Source of the DNA: Funiculus sociatus GB2-C1
GTDB lineage: Bacteria; Cyanobacteriota; Cyanobacteriia; Cyanobacteriales; FACHB-T130
Reading direction: 5' to 3'
Length of the DNA: 64,000 nucleotides
NCBI RefSeq assembly: GCF_039962115.1
Contig: NZ_JAMPKJ010000028.1
Coordinates: forward strand, 1-64,000
Notes under the pieces: model-generated
What the model was told of the DNA's origin: nothing
The model's input: the letters and a program-made list of their open reading frames with translations, nothing else
The model's database searches: none
Position numbers and translations under genes: made by a program
Part shown: positions 26,152 through 35,753 of the stretch, in pieces
Position numbering within the stretch: the first letter of the stretch is position 1
Layout of the letters: the number at the start of each line of letters is the position of its first letter

Positions 26152-28029
26152 TTAGCCTGCTAAGGCTTCTTGAACCGTCTTGTTGTAGATAATCCGCCCA
26201 GGCGTAGTCCGAATGTATTGAGTCAAAACATTCCCTTGCTTATCTTCACGAAGGCGGCGGAACTTGTAGGTTTTCCACACCGTGCCATCAGCCAAGGTTT
26301 CCACCTTTTCCGGCTCCAAATCCGGTTTATCATTTTCTACCACACCGTCAAAGCGTACCCAGATGTAGGCGTGCAAATCCACCGCCGACTGCTCATAGGC
26401 TAAGAGGGCATCATTCAAGCTGGCAAAGTAACATCCCGCCCCCTTGGTTGCTGCCGGGTTTTCCGCCGTCAGGTAATAGCAGCCCAACACCATGTCCTGA
26501 CTCGGCGTAACAATCGGTCGTCCAGTCGCTGGTGAGAGAATGTTATTAGATGCCAGCATCAGTAACCGCGCCTCTGCCTGAGCTTCCAGAGAAAGCGGCA
26601 CGTGAACCGCCATTTGGTCGCCGTCAAAGTCCGCATTAAACGCCGGACATACTAACGGGTGCAGTTGAATAGCTCGACCCTCTACTAGAATCGGCTCAAA
26701 AGCTTGAATTCCCAGACGGTGAAGCGTTGGTGCGCGGTTCAGTAACACCGGGTGTCCCGCAATCACGTCTTCCAGCACATCCCATATAGCCGCATCGGAT
26801 CGCTGAATCAGCTTTTTAGCGGCCTTGATATTATTCACCAAGCCGCCGCGAATCAGTCGATGAATCACAAACGGTTGGAACAGCTCAATCGCCATTTCTC
26901 GTGGCAAACCGCACTGGTGAATTTTCAGCTTTGGCCCCACCACAATCACGGAACGCCCGGAGTAATCTACCCGCTTACCCAACAAGTTTTGACGGAAGCG
27001 TCCCTGCTTACCCTCAATAATGTCCGATAGAGACTTCAGGGGTCGGTTATTCGCTCCTACCACCGTGCGTCCCCGACGACCATTGTCAATCAGAGCATCT
27101 ACCGCTTCTTGCAACATCCGCTTTTCGTTGCGGACAATAATTTCTGGTGCCAAAATTTCCTGCAACCGAGCTAGACGATTGTTGCGGTTAATCACCCGCC
27201 GATACAGGTCATTCAAGTCAGAAGTAGCAAACCTGCCCCCATCCAGCTGCACCATTGGGCGCAAATCTGGCGGAATCACCGGAATCATTGTCAACACCAT
27301 CCACTCTGGTTTTGATCCCGTAGCGATGAAGTTGTCAATCACCCGCAGGCGCTTAATCAGCTTTGCCCGCTTTTGACCTTTGGCTTGCTCAATTTCCTTT
27401 CTTTGGGACTCCGCCTCTGCTTCTAAGTTAATGTCCTGCAAGAGACGTTGCAGCGCTTCTGCTCCGATTCCCACCTCCACACCTTGCAAGGTAGAATCTT
27501 CGCTATACAACTGCTCCTCAATTTCCAGCCATTGGTCTTCTGTGAGCAACTGCTTGTAAGCCAGATTATCAGCATTGCCGGGGCTAAGCACCACATAGGC
27601 ATTGAAATAGACAATCTGCTCCACATCCCGCAGGGGCATATCCAGCAGAATTGACATATAGCTGGGAATACCTTTGAGATACCAGACGTGTGCCACGGGA
27701 GCGGCTAGTTTTATATAGCCCATGCGATGACGGCGCACTCGCGATTCCGTGACTTCCACACCGCAGCGTTCGCAGACAATCCCTCTGTGACGCACCCGCT
27801 TGTATTTGCCGCAGTGACACTCCCAATCTTTTGCTGGGCCAAAGATGCGCTCGCAAAAGAGACCATCCATCTCTGGTTTAAGCGTCCGGTAATTTATTGT
27901 TTCGGGTTTTGTAACTTCACCTACTGCTTGGCCATTAGGTAGAGTTCTTTGTCCCCATTCCTGAATTCGCTTTGGCGATGCCAGAGCAATTTTTACGTAA
28001 TCAAACCGCTGTTCTAGCTGATTTCTCAT
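26152..28029 (-). CDS. rpoC1: DNA-directed RNA polymerase subunit gamma (N-terminal part of beta')
   Basis: A 625-aa subunit equal to the N-terminal half of bacterial beta'. The N-terminal zinc ribbon is seen as [20 protein letters not shown], and the catalytic magnesium loop [12 protein letters not shown] places the three aspartates at 467, 469 and 471. [20 protein letters not shown] is the rudder/bridge region. The split from rpoC2 is the marker of cyanobacteria and plastids. It lies 126 bp after rpoB and 162 bp before rpoC2; both gaps hold heptamer repeats. Confidence 0.98.
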   Translation of the reverse strand: MRNQLEQRFDYVKIALASPKRIQEWGQRTLPNGQAVGEVTKPETINYRTLKPEMDGLFCERIFGPAKDWECHCGKYKRVRHRGIVCERCGVEVTESRVRRHRMGYIKLAAPVAHVWYLKGIPSYMSILLDMPLRDVEQIVYFNAYVVLSPGNADNLAYKQLLTEDQWLEIEEQLYSEDSTLQGVEVGIGAEALQRLLQDINLEAEAESQRKEIEQAKGQKRAKLIKRLRVIDNFIATGSKPEWMVLTMIPVIPPDLRPMVQLDGGRFATSDLNDLYRRVINRNNRLARLQEILAPEIIVRNEKRMLQEAVDALIDNGRRGRTVVGANNRPLKSLSDIIEGKQGRFRQNLLGKRVDYSGRSVIVVGPKLKIHQCGLPREMAIELFQPFVIHRLIRGGLVNNIKAAKKLIQRSDAAIWDVLEDVIAGHPVLLNRAPTLHRLGIQAFEPILVEGRAIQLHPLVCPAFNADFDGDQMAVHVPLSLEAQAEARLLMLASNNILSPATGRPIVTPSQDMVLGCYYLTAENPAATKGAGCYFASLNDALLAYEQSAVDLHAYIWVRFDGVVENDKPDLEPEKVETLADGTVWKTYKFRRLREDKQGNVLTQYIRTTPGRIIYNKTVQEALAG

Positions 28030-28033
28030 ACTA

Positions 28034-28150
28034 AAGAAGTCAAAAGTAAAAAGTTAAAAGGCAAAAAAGAAAAGTCAAAAGTTAAAAGGCAAAAGGCAAA
28101 AAATCAAGAAAAAGGAAATATTTTTTCTTTTTTTACCTTTTACCTTTTAC
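28034..28150. repeat. Heptamer-rich spacer between rpoB and rpoC1
   Basis: The spacer is composed of degenerate 7-mers: AAAAGTT, AAAAGGC and AAAAGTC in the first part and TTTTACC three times in the last part (about 28130-28150). The two halves are complementary, so the transcript can fold into a long imperfect hairpin inside the rpo operon. Similar CCAAAAT heptamers are found in the rpoC1-rpoC2 spacer (26131-26147). Confidence 0.7.
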
Positions 28151-28155
28151 CTTCT

Positions 28156-31100
28156 TTACACTTCGTCTTCTTCTAGCTCTTCGCGGGTCAGAGATTCATA
28201 AGTCGGTCGCGTTGGTGTCCGCCGATTCGACACATCCGCCATCAAGTCCACCTCAACGTGGCCCGTGGTTCCGTCTTCCGTGGTCTCTACTTTGTGGACG
28301 GCGATATCTAAACACAGAGATTGCAGCTCTCGCATCAACACTTTGAAAGATTCGGGCGTTCCTGGTCGCGGTATTGCCTTACCCTTAACGATCGCATTCA
28401 GCGCCTCATTCCGCCCCTGCATATCGTCAGATTTCACCGTCAGCAACTCCTGCAAGATGTAAGCTGCGCCAAATGCCTCCAGCGCCCACACTTCCATCTC
28501 GCCAAATCGCTGTCCTCCTTGTTGCGCCTTCCCTCCCAAGGGTTGCTGCGTCACCAACGAGTACGGCCCTGTGGAACGAGCGTGGATCTTATCGTCCACC
28601 AAGTGAACTAGCTTCAACATATAAGCTTTGCCCACCGTTATCGGACGGTCGAATGGCTCTCCAGTCCGCCCATCAAATACCTGAATCTTCCCGGCATTTA
28701 AGTCGTTGGTAAACAGCCAATCTTTCCCCGTCTTCTTCTTCCCTTCCTCTAGCTTCCCGTGTACCGACTCCCGGCTCTTCTCTGCTCCGTGCATCTCGTC
28801 AAAGGGTGTCACCTTGAAGCGCACTCCCAGGTTCTCGCCAGCCCATCCCAGCAAGCACTCAAACACCTGCCCCACGTTCATCCGGCTCGGTACTCCCAAA
28901 GGGTTCAGCACGATGTCCACAGGCGTTCCATCCGGCAGGTAAGGCATATCTTCCCCTGGTAGGATGCGGGAAATAATGCCTTTATTCCCGTGCCGTCCTG
29001 CCATCTTGTCACCTACCTGAATCTTCCGCTTCTGCGCCACATAGACACGCACCACCATGTTCGCCCCAGGCGGCAGTTCGTCACCTTGCTCTCTGGTGAA
29101 AACTCGCACGTCCACCACGCGGCCTTTCTCTCCGTTCGGCACCCGCAGCGAATTGTCCCGCACGTCCCGCGCCTTTTCTCCGAAGATTGCCCGCAGCAGC
29201 TTCTCTTCCGGCGGCTGGTCAGATTCCCCCTTGGGTGTCACCTTCCCTACCAGAATATCCCCTGCTTCCACCCAGGCACCAATCCGGATAATCCCCGTTT
29301 CGTCAAGTTGCCGCAGCGAATCTTCGCCGACGTTGGGAATCTCCCGCGTAATCTCTTCCGGGCCCAGCTTGGTTTGCCGTGCTTCTATCTCGTACTTCTC
29401 AATGTGTATAGAAGTATACACATCGTCATAAACTAGACGTTCGCTAATCAAGATAGCATCTTCGTAGTTATACCCTTCCCAAGGCATATAAGCCACCAAG
29501 ATGTTCTGCCCCAGAGCGAGTTCTCCGCCCTCAGTGGCGCTTCCGTCTGCCATCACCTGTCCGGCAACTACGTGATCGCCTTCATACACCAGGGGTCGCT
29601 GATTCAGACACGTATCCTGGTTAGAACGCTGATACTTCTGTAACTCATACAGAGTCTCCGGCCCAGTCGGTTCAGAGTTTCCATCCAGCGCCCTTACCTT
29701 GATCTTCGTCGCATCCACATAAGTAACTTCCCCCTCATCGCGACACACGATCACCATCCCAGAGTCCCGGGCCGCCTGCGCTTCCAAACCAGTCCCCACT
29801 AAAGGACGCTCTGGTTGCAACAACGGCACCGCCTGCCTCTGCATGTTCGATCCCATCAAAGCCCGGTTCGCATCATCGTGTTCCAAAAACGGAATCAACG
29901 AAGTCGCCACAGAAATAATCTGCACCGGAGACACTGCCACATAGTCCACCTGATCCGGCGTTGTGGTGGTGAATTCCTGACGATAGCGCACTGGCACCAA
30001 TTCGCCCTGAATCATCTCCTGCTCGTTCACCGGAATATCCCCCGGTGCCACTCGCAAATCATCCTCCTCATCCGCCGTCATGTACTGAGGGGCAATTTCC
30101 TTCATCACCCGCCCCTTATCACACTTCCAGAAGGGTGTCTCGATAAACCCATAGGCATTCACCCGCGCATGAGTTGCCAAAGAACCTATCAGTCCCGCAT
30201 TCGGGCCTTCTGGTGTTTCAATCGGGCAAATCCGTCCGTAGTGACTGGGGTGAATATCTCGCACCGCAAAACCAGCCCGTTCCCGCGTCAGTCCCCCAGG
30301 GCCAAGCGCCGAGAGTCTCCGCTTGTGGGTCAGCTCCGCCAATGGATTCGTCTGATCCATAAACTGCGACAACTGCGAGGACCCAAAAAATTCCTTAATC
30401 GCCGCCACCAAAGGCTTCGGGTTTACCAAAGATGCCGGAGTCAAGGTAGCCGCATCGCTTACCGTCATCCGCTCCCGGATAATCCGCTCTAAACGGTTTA
30501 AGCCCACCCGTACCTGGTTCTGCAACAGTTCGCCCACCGAGCGCACCCGCCGATTTCCTAGGTGGTCAATATCATCCGTCTGACCGATGTCAAATTCCAG
30601 ATTTATCAAATAGTCTACTGCTGCCAAAATATCCGTGGCAGTAAGCACCCGCATCGTATCTGGCACAGACAGGCGCAACTTCTTATTCAGCTTGTAGCGT
30701 CCCACTCGACCCAAGTCATACCGCTTCGGGTCAAAAAAGCGCGACTCCAATAACTGCTGTCCCCCGGACACGGTGGGTGGTTCCCCCGGACGCAGCTTGC
30801 GATAAAGTTCCATCAGAGCTTCTTCTTCGGAGAATTGCCCTTCTTTCTCAATCGTTTTATGGAAATATTCCGGGTGGCGCAAGGCATCGAAAATTTCCGT
30901 GTCAGAAAGTCCCAGCGACTTCAGCAATACCTGCGCCGAGAGTTTGCGGGTTTTGTCAATTCGCACCCACACTAGGTCATTTTTATCTGTCTCAAATTTC
31001 AGCCACGCCCCCCGGTTGGGAATCAAGGAAGCTGAGTAGGTGCGGCGACCGTTTTTGTCTGTCTCGGATTTGTAATAAACTCCGGGAGAGCGGACAATCT

Positions 31101-31476
31101 GGTTGACGATGACTCGCTCAGCACCGTTGATAATAAAGGTGCCTCGGTCTGTCATCAAAGGCAAATCGCCGATGAAAACATCTTGTTCCTTGATGGTTCC
31201 ATCTTCTTTATTAATCAGCCTGGTGGGGACGTACATCTGCACTGCGTAGCTGGCATCCCGCCGCTTCGCCTCGTCCACATCGTACTTGGGCCTCTTGAGT
31301 TTGTAGTTTTTGCCCAAGAAATGCAGCTCTAGTTTGCCTGTATAGTCGGTGATAGGACTAAAGGAGTCGAGTTCTTCAATCAGACCTTCTTCCAAAAACC
31401 AGCGGAAGCTGGCTCTTTGGATTTCAACCAGGTCTGGCAACATATAAGCGGCGGTGGTTTCGGTCTGACTATTCAT
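28156..31476 (-). CDS. rpoB: DNA-directed RNA polymerase subunit beta
   Basis: The full 1106-aa beta subunit, of cyanobacterial length. Hallmarks: [20 protein letters not shown], the rifampicin-binding cluster ([20 protein letters not shown] and [10 protein letters not shown]), [20 protein letters not shown], and [14 protein letters not shown] near the active centre. The residues known from rifampicin resistance (Asp, His, Arg in [14 protein letters not shown], where E. coli has DQNNPLSEITHKRR) are those of a sensitive enzyme. It is the first of the three polymerase genes; a 543-bp leader region precedes it. Confidence 0.98.
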   Translation of the reverse strand: MNSQTETTAAYMLPDLVEIQRASFRWFLEEGLIEELDSFSPITDYTGKLELHFLGKNYKLKRPKYDVDEAKRRDASYAVQMYVPTRLINKEDGTIKEQDVFIGDLPLMTDRGTFIINGAERVIVNQIVRSPGVYYKSETDKNGRRTYSASLIPNRGAWLKFETDKNDLVWVRIDKTRKLSAQVLLKSLGLSDTEIFDALRHPEYFHKTIEKEGQFSEEEALMELYRKLRPGEPPTVSGGQQLLESRFFDPKRYDLGRVGRYKLNKKLRLSVPDTMRVLTATDILAAVDYLINLEFDIGQTDDIDHLGNRRVRSVGELLQNQVRVGLNRLERIIRERMTVSDAATLTPASLVNPKPLVAAIKEFFGSSQLSQFMDQTNPLAELTHKRRLSALGPGGLTRERAGFAVRDIHPSHYGRICPIETPEGPNAGLIGSLATHARVNAYGFIETPFWKCDKGRVMKEIAPQYMTADEEDDLRVAPGDIPVNEQEMIQGELVPVRYRQEFTTTTPDQVDYVAVSPVQIISVATSLIPFLEHDDANRALMGSNMQRQAVPLLQPERPLVGTGLEAQAARDSGMVIVCRDEGEVTYVDATKIKVRALDGNSEPTGPETLYELQKYQRSNQDTCLNQRPLVYEGDHVVAGQVMADGSATEGGELALGQNILVAYMPWEGYNYEDAILISERLVYDDVYTSIHIEKYEIEARQTKLGPEEITREIPNVGEDSLRQLDETGIIRIGAWVEAGDILVGKVTPKGESDQPPEEKLLRAIFGEKARDVRDNSLRVPNGEKGRVVDVRVFTREQGDELPPGANMVVRVYVAQKRKIQVGDKMAGRHGNKGIISRILPGEDMPYLPDGTPVDIVLNPLGVPSRMNVGQVFECLLGWAGENLGVRFKVTPFDEMHGAEKSRESVHGKLEEGKKKTGKDWLFTNDLNAGKIQVFDGRTGEPFDRPITVGKAYMLKLVHLVDDKIHARSTGPYSLVTQQPLGGKAQQGGQRFGEMEVWALEAFGAAYILQELLTVKSDDMQGRNEALNAIVKGKAIPRPGTPESFKVLMRELQSLCLDIAVHKVETTEDGTTGHVEVDLMADVSNRRTPTRPTYESLTREELEEDEV

Positions 31477-32019
31477 GCGTTTCCTCTCTCTAACAATTCG
31501 GGCCTCAGCAATTTTGGAGAATAGGGCTATGGCTTTTTGCCCATACAGAGCGTAGGTTGTATGGGCGGATGAGAAAAGCTTCCATACAGGAACTTCTTGT
31601 TTTTGGCTGGAGCCTTCTTTTTTCTGGCTTCATGCTGCATCCTGCCAAATATGACGGGGTATGGAATCTCTCTCTAACACTAAGGACGAGCGATTCGCAA
31701 TAATATCCTGAGACGTTAACTACCGCTGTTGGCAGTACCGCAACGTCTCAGGAATGTCTTAAAGGAAGGCTCAAAGAAAATATTTAGTGCTTCTTTACCT
31801 GATATAAGGACGGTGTAGGGCTTGCGGTTGAAGTGTCTTCATTACGCTGAGGATGCGATCGCACTTTTACTGAAAGAATTTTGGTCATAGCCGGTCTATT
31901 AAATATTATGACGCAGATTTAGTTTTTTGGTTGACATTTTACTGCTAACTAGGTTAATAATTCTAAGTTAACAGGAACAGGCAACCGGAAATTCTTAATC
32001 TTCCTGTGATGTGTGTCTT
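31477..32019 (-). promoter_or_regulatory. Long non-coding leader of rpoB with two inverted repeats
   Basis: 543 bp between tatD and rpoB carry no recognisable gene. The first inverted repeat is TCCTGAGACGTT (31706-31717) with its perfect complement at 31742-31753 around a 24-nt loop. The second, nearer to rpoB, is GCCCATAC (31539-31546) with GTATGGGC (31559-31566). Neither is followed by a U tract on the coding strand, so a simple terminator is unlikely. The region may hold the rpoB promoter and a structured 5' UTR. Confidence 0.45.
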
Positions 32020-32823
32020 TTACCTTGCTGAGTCATCAGGAAGGCGAAACAGTTTACAAGCATTTTCGGTGGTTTGCGTTGCTATAGTCTCTAGAGAGAC
32101 ACCCCGAAGCGAGGCTAGACATTCTGCCACATAGCGAACATAGGCAGGCTCGTTGCGTTTGCCACGCTTGGGAACTGGTGCGAGGAAGGGGCAGTCGGTT
32201 TCAATCAGGAGGCGATCGCTTGGGATAATTTTCGCCGATTCCTGAATCTGTGTGGCATTTTTAAATGTCACGATTCCGCTGAGGCTTATATAAAAGCCGA
32301 GATCCAAAAACCATTGCGATTCTTCTGGTGTGCCTCCCCAGCAGTGCATAACACCCCGCACGGGAGCAATGCCTTTCCAGAAATCTTGCAATAGTTCGCG
32401 CATCGCGACGGCGGCATCGCGGCAGTGGATAATTACAGGCAAATCTAGTTGATGGGCCAGCAATAGCTGCGCCTCAAATACCATTTTTTGCTGCGCCCAA
32501 TCTTGGGCTTTGTAAAAATCTAGCCCAGTTTCGCCAATTGCTACAACTCTGCTGTCAGAAATCGCCAGCGACCGAATTCCTTCGGCAGTCTCTGATGTCC
32601 ACTTTTCGGCATCTAGGGGATGTAACCCTACGGCGAAGTGTAGTTCGGGAAAGCGGTTCGCTAGCATTTGAATACTAGCAAACTCAGCAGGCTCGACGCA
32701 GGAATGCACCAGCCGAACCACCCCCGCTTCCCGCCAGCGCTCTTGTAATGCCTCCAGATCCGACTGGAAAACATCAAAGTTTATATGAACGTGGCTGTCG
32801 ATCAACTGCATACGTTGAGTCAT
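32020..32823 (-). CDS. TatD-family metal-dependent hydrolase (DNase)
   Basis: A 267-aa TIM-barrel hydrolase of the TatD group. Metal ligands are visible in DSHVHINFD at the N-terminus, [23 protein letters not shown] and the closing [20 protein letters not shown]. Family members are 3'-5' exonucleases or nucleases used in DNA repair and RNA decay. The order rpsT-tatD-rpoB-rpoC1-rpoC2 is conserved in cyanobacteria. The start codon lies 108 bp after the rpsT stop, in a spacer that has TAATGACAACTGACAACA-like heptamer repeats. Confidence 0.94.
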   Translation of the reverse strand: MTQRMQLIDSHVHINFDVFQSDLEALQERWREAGVVRLVHSCVEPAEFASIQMLANRFPELHFAVGLHPLDAEKWTSETAEGIRSLAISDSRVVAIGETGLDFYKAQDWAQQKMVFEAQLLLAHQLDLPVIIHCRDAAVAMRELLQDFWKGIAPVRGVMHCWGGTPEESQWFLDLGFYISLSGIVTFKNATQIQESAKIIPSDRLLIETDCPFLAPVPKRGKRNEPAYVRYVAECLASLRGVSLETIATQTTENACKLFRLPDDSAR

Positions 32824-32931
32824 TAGTTATTGATCGTTAGTCGTTAGCCATTGGTTAAGGCTAAGGACACAAGCGGGATGCCTGTGTTATGAACTAAGGA
32901 CTAATGACAACTGACAACAAGCTCTTGAGAG

Positions 32932-33279
32932 CTAAGAATCAGCCGTATCCTCAGTCATCGCTGAATCTGAAGCTGTTGTTCCCGTTTCGGTTTGGGGAAG
33001 TGTCCGTTTGAGAGCTTTGGCAAGACGGGATTTTTTCCGAGAGCCGTTGTTGGTATGCAACACTCCCCGCTTTACCGCTTTGTCAATTTTGCTGTAAGCC
33101 GCTGACATCCGGCTCTCAACCTCTTGCAGTAATTCCGGAGACGGATTGGCTGCGTAGGTTTGAACGGCACTCATGTAATTCTTCATCAGCGTCTTCACAG
33201 CTGATTTGTAGGTCTTATTACGCACACGGTTGCGTTCGGCTATTTGGACTCGCTTGAGAGCTGACTTAGTATTGGCCAC
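32932..33279 (-). CDS. rpsT: 30S ribosomal protein S20
   Basis: A 115-aa S20. The basic core is typical ([54 protein letters not shown]) and binds 16S rRNA early in 30S assembly. The usual cyanobacterial length is about 97 residues; here an acidic, Thr/Ser-rich tail (from about residue 95, [19 protein letters not shown]) extends the end. It heads the minus-strand cluster and is divergent from hisD, with about 200 bp holding both promoters. Confidence 0.97.
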   Translation of the reverse strand: MANTKSALKRVQIAERNRVRNKTYKSAVKTLMKNYMSAVQTYAANPSPELLQEVESRMSAAYSKIDKAVKRGVLHTNNGSRKKSRLAKALKRTLPQTETGTTASDSAMTEDTADS

Positions 33280-33483
33280 AGTCTTGAGGGAAATTTTAGT
33301 ACAGGTAAGAAAGATAACTAGATAGATTAATATAGCATCTCTCTAAATAGTATAGCGATCCCTGGAAAAATCCAGTTAAGCTATAGAAACGAGTAAAGGC
33401 GAATCGCCGGATCGTCTGAATTGATGAGAATGCTGTTTGACCTGAACTCGTGCGGGTAATTCCTAGATGGTGATTCCGACTCC

Positions 33484-34791
33484 ATGCTGCGAATCATTAC
33501 TCAGGTAGCTGAGGCAAAAACTGAACTGCGGCGTATTTGCGATCGCACACACGACGATCAGATTGTCCACAAAGAGGCAACTGTTCGGGAAGTCTTACAG
33601 GCTGTGAAACGGCAAGGCGACAAAGCCCTGCTGCACTACACGGCTGAATTTGACGGGCAAAGTTTTACGGCTGAACAATTGCGAGTCAGTGGCTCAGAAC
33701 TCGATGCTGCCTATCAGCAGGTGTCCAAGGAGTTACTAGACGCGATTGGGCTGGCACGTCAACAAATAGAAGCGTTCCACCGACAGCGCATCCCGAAATC
33801 TTGGGTGCAATTCGGGGAGGATGAAATAGTCCTAGGGAAGCGCTACACGCCTGTAGACAAGGCCGGACTTTACGTTCCTGGTGGTAGGGCAAGCTATCCC
33901 AGTACGGTGTTGATGAACGCCATTCCAGCCAAGGTGGCTGGTGTCCCTCGAATTGTGATGGTGACACCACCAGGGCAAGGGAAAACCATTAACGCGGCGG
34001 TGCTGGTGGCTGCTCAGGAAGCAGGCGTACAGGAAATTTATCGGGTAGGGGGGGCACAAGCGATCGCGGCTTTGGCCTATGGGACTGAAACTATCCCAAA
34101 GGTAGATGTCATTACAGGCCCCGGTAATATATACGTCACCTTAGCGAAAAAACTCGTGTATGGCACAGTGGGGATTGACTCCCTGGCTGGCCCTTCGGAG
34201 GTGCTGGTGATTGCCGATGCGGCCGCCAACCCGGTATACGTAGCCGCAGATATGTTGGCACAGGCAGAACACGACCCGATGGCAGCGGCAATTCTGGTGA
34301 CAACGGATGCAGGGCTGGCGAAGAAAGTACAGTTAGAGGTAGAGCGACAGCTGGAGAATCATCCGCGACGGCTACTGACAGAGAAAGCGATCGCGCACTA
34401 CGGCTTAATTGTTGTAGTTGACTCCTTGAATGTTGCCGCAGAACTCTCCAATGAGTTCGCCCCGGAACACCTAGAGCTTGAGGTGCAAGAACCTTGGGAA
34501 ATACTCGAAAAAATTCGCCACGCTGGTGCTATATTCCTGGGTAACTCAACGCCGGAAGCCGTGGGAGATTATTTGGCAGGGCCTAATCACACCTTGCCCA
34601 CCTCTGGCGCCGCCCGATACGCCTCAGCGCTGGGAGTAGAAACCTTTATGAAACACTCCAGCCTGATACAATACTCTCCTACAGCGCTCCAGAAGGTTAG
34701 CAACGCTATTCAGATTCTCGCTCAAGCTGAGGGTCTGCCTTCCCACGCTGACTCGGTGCGACTGCGAACAGAGAAGCCGACTGATGAGTAA
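33484..34791 (+). CDS. hisD: Histidinol dehydrogenase
   Basis: A 435-aa full-length enzyme that oxidises L-histidinol to L-histidine in two NAD-dependent steps with a bound zinc. Visible motifs are PGGRASYPSTVLMNAIPAKV, GVQEIYRVGGAQAIAALAYG, VDVITGPGNIYVTLAKK, the AGPSEVLVIAD turn, catalytic AEHDPMA, and the Glu-His pair in NEFAPEHLELEV; GPNHTLPTSGAARY closes the active site. No other his genes are near, as usual in cyanobacteria, where the pathway is dispersed. The universal stress gene follows after 12 bp on the same strand. Confidence 0.97.
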   Translation: MLRIITQVAEAKTELRRICDRTHDDQIVHKEATVREVLQAVKRQGDKALLHYTAEFDGQSFTAEQLRVSGSELDAAYQQVSKELLDAIGLARQQIEAFHRQRIPKSWVQFGEDEIVLGKRYTPVDKAGLYVPGGRASYPSTVLMNAIPAKVAGVPRIVMVTPPGQGKTINAAVLVAAQEAGVQEIYRVGGAQAIAALAYGTETIPKVDVITGPGNIYVTLAKKLVYGTVGIDSLAGPSEVLVIADAAANPVYVAADMLAQAEHDPMAAAILVTTDAGLAKKVQLEVERQLENHPRRLLTEKAIAHYGLIVVVDSLNVAAELSNEFAPEHLELEVQEPWEILEKIRHAGAIFLGNSTPEAVGDYLAGPNHTLPTSGAARYASALGVETFMKHSSLIQYSPTALQKVSNAIQILAQAEGLPSHADSVRLRTEKPTDE

Positions 34792-34803
34792 GGAGATTTT
34801 TGG

Positions 34804-35229
34804 GTGCTAAAAACTATTCTGGTGGCTTTGGATGGTTCAGAACTTTCGGAGCGAGTGATTGAGTCTTTGAAAGAACTGCAAATACAGCCAGCGACCAAAA
34901 TCATCCTCTCTCATGTCATTCCTTCGTCTGAGTCTGAGGTGGAAATTGCCGTTGACCGTCCGCAGACGTCTTCTGAGGATTTACCCTATCGGCACATTGA
35001 AAAGCAGCTGCAATCTTATCAGGTTGACCTAAACTGCGACAGCGAGCTAGAAATTGTCACTGGCGATCCCGCTGAAGAAATTATTCGCCTTGCTAATATC
35101 TATCAGGTTGATTTGATTGTGATTGGCAGTCGTGGTTTAACTGGGTTGAAGCGAATTTTAGAAGGTTCTGTTAGTAGCCAAGTTGTTACAGATGCTCCAT
35201 GTTCTGTGCTGGTGGTAAAGCCGGGATAA
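34804..35229 (+). CDS. Universal stress protein (UspA family), ATP-binding type
   Basis: A 141-aa Usp with GTG start, 12 bp after hisD. The N-terminal strand and loop KTILVALDGSELSERV contain the family Asp, and the C-terminal ATP loop is complete: GSRGLTGLKRILEGSVSSQV followed by PCSVLVVK. Proteins with this G-2x-G-9x-G-S pattern bind ATP or AMP as dimers. Members help survival under starvation, light or redox stress, by mechanisms not known. Co-transcription with hisD is likely from the spacing. Confidence 0.92.
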   Translation: MLKTILVALDGSELSERVIESLKELQIQPATKIILSHVIPSSESEVEIAVDRPQTSSEDLPYRHIEKQLQSYQVDLNCDSELEIVTGDPAEEIIRLANIYQVDLIVIGSRGLTGLKRILEGSVSSQVVTDAPCSVLVVKPG

Positions 35230-35246
35230 GAGTTAAAAAAGAAGCC

Positions 35247-35385
35247 CTGGCGACTAAAGTCGCGGCTACACAGACAAAACCTGCCTACGCAGGTTTTAGA
35301 ATTGTTGATTACTCTTAGCGTGGTAGGGGCGGGTTTCAAACCCGTCCCTACGTTTTTGTAATCGTGAATTCTATTCGCAGGGTAT
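35247..35385. repeat. Nested palindromic repeat downstream of the universal stress gene
   Basis: The outer unit starts with GCCCTGGCGACTAAAGTCG and GCTACACAGACAAAACCTGC and ends with GAATTCTATTCGCAGGG; the same unit is the inner cargo of the element at 9388-9664. Inside it lies the hairpin GTAGGGGCGGGTTT (35323-35336) with its near-perfect complement ending at 35351, followed by GTTTTTG. That hairpin could end transcription of the preceding gene. Confidence 0.6.
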
Positions 35386-35397
35386 ATTAGACGCAGA

Positions 35398-35562
35398 TTA
35401 GGAAAAAGATTCAGGCTCAGGCTCTAGATTTTGAAACTCCGAATGGTTCTTGATGTCAGTCTTAGTTTCTGGTTTTTCGTCAGTTGGATTTGAGTTATTC
35501 CGTTCTATTTCCGCTGGGAAGAATTGCTCTAAGCCAGGGATTACATACTGAAAGCAGTCCAT
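35398..35562 (-). CDS. Small hypothetical protein, 54 aa
   Basis: Read on the minus strand from ATG at 35562 to TAA at 35398. A good ribosome binding site (AGAGG) lies 7-8 bases before the start. The product starts MDCFQYVIPGLEQFFPAEIE, then becomes hydrophilic and rich in Asn, Glu and Pro (PEPESFS at the end). I know no family for it. It lies between the universal stress gene and the NACHT gene, and is oriented against both. The binding site and start region are its main support. Confidence 0.5.
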   Translation of the reverse strand: MDCFQYVIPGLEQFFPAEIERNNSNPTDEKPETKTDIKNHSEFQNLEPEPESFS

Positions 35563-35753
35563 AAATTTGCCTCTTTAACTTAGTTTGGAGTGCTGGATTT
35601 AGCATTAAATTCATGCTAAGAGGAACTTTTTCTAATTCCTAGTCCCTAATAACTTCTAGTAAAGTAGAAGAATTCTTCTAGTTGAGATTGGCTGAGTAAT
35701 AGGTTAAGTTCGTAATCAAGAAGCTGAGAACCTGTCGAGACTGCGATCGCGTT

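Noticed and set aside
31934-31964. TTGACA and TAATAA spaced 18 bp on the plus strand in the rpoB leader
   Set aside because: It points against all genes around it; a promoter there cannot be supported from sequence alone.
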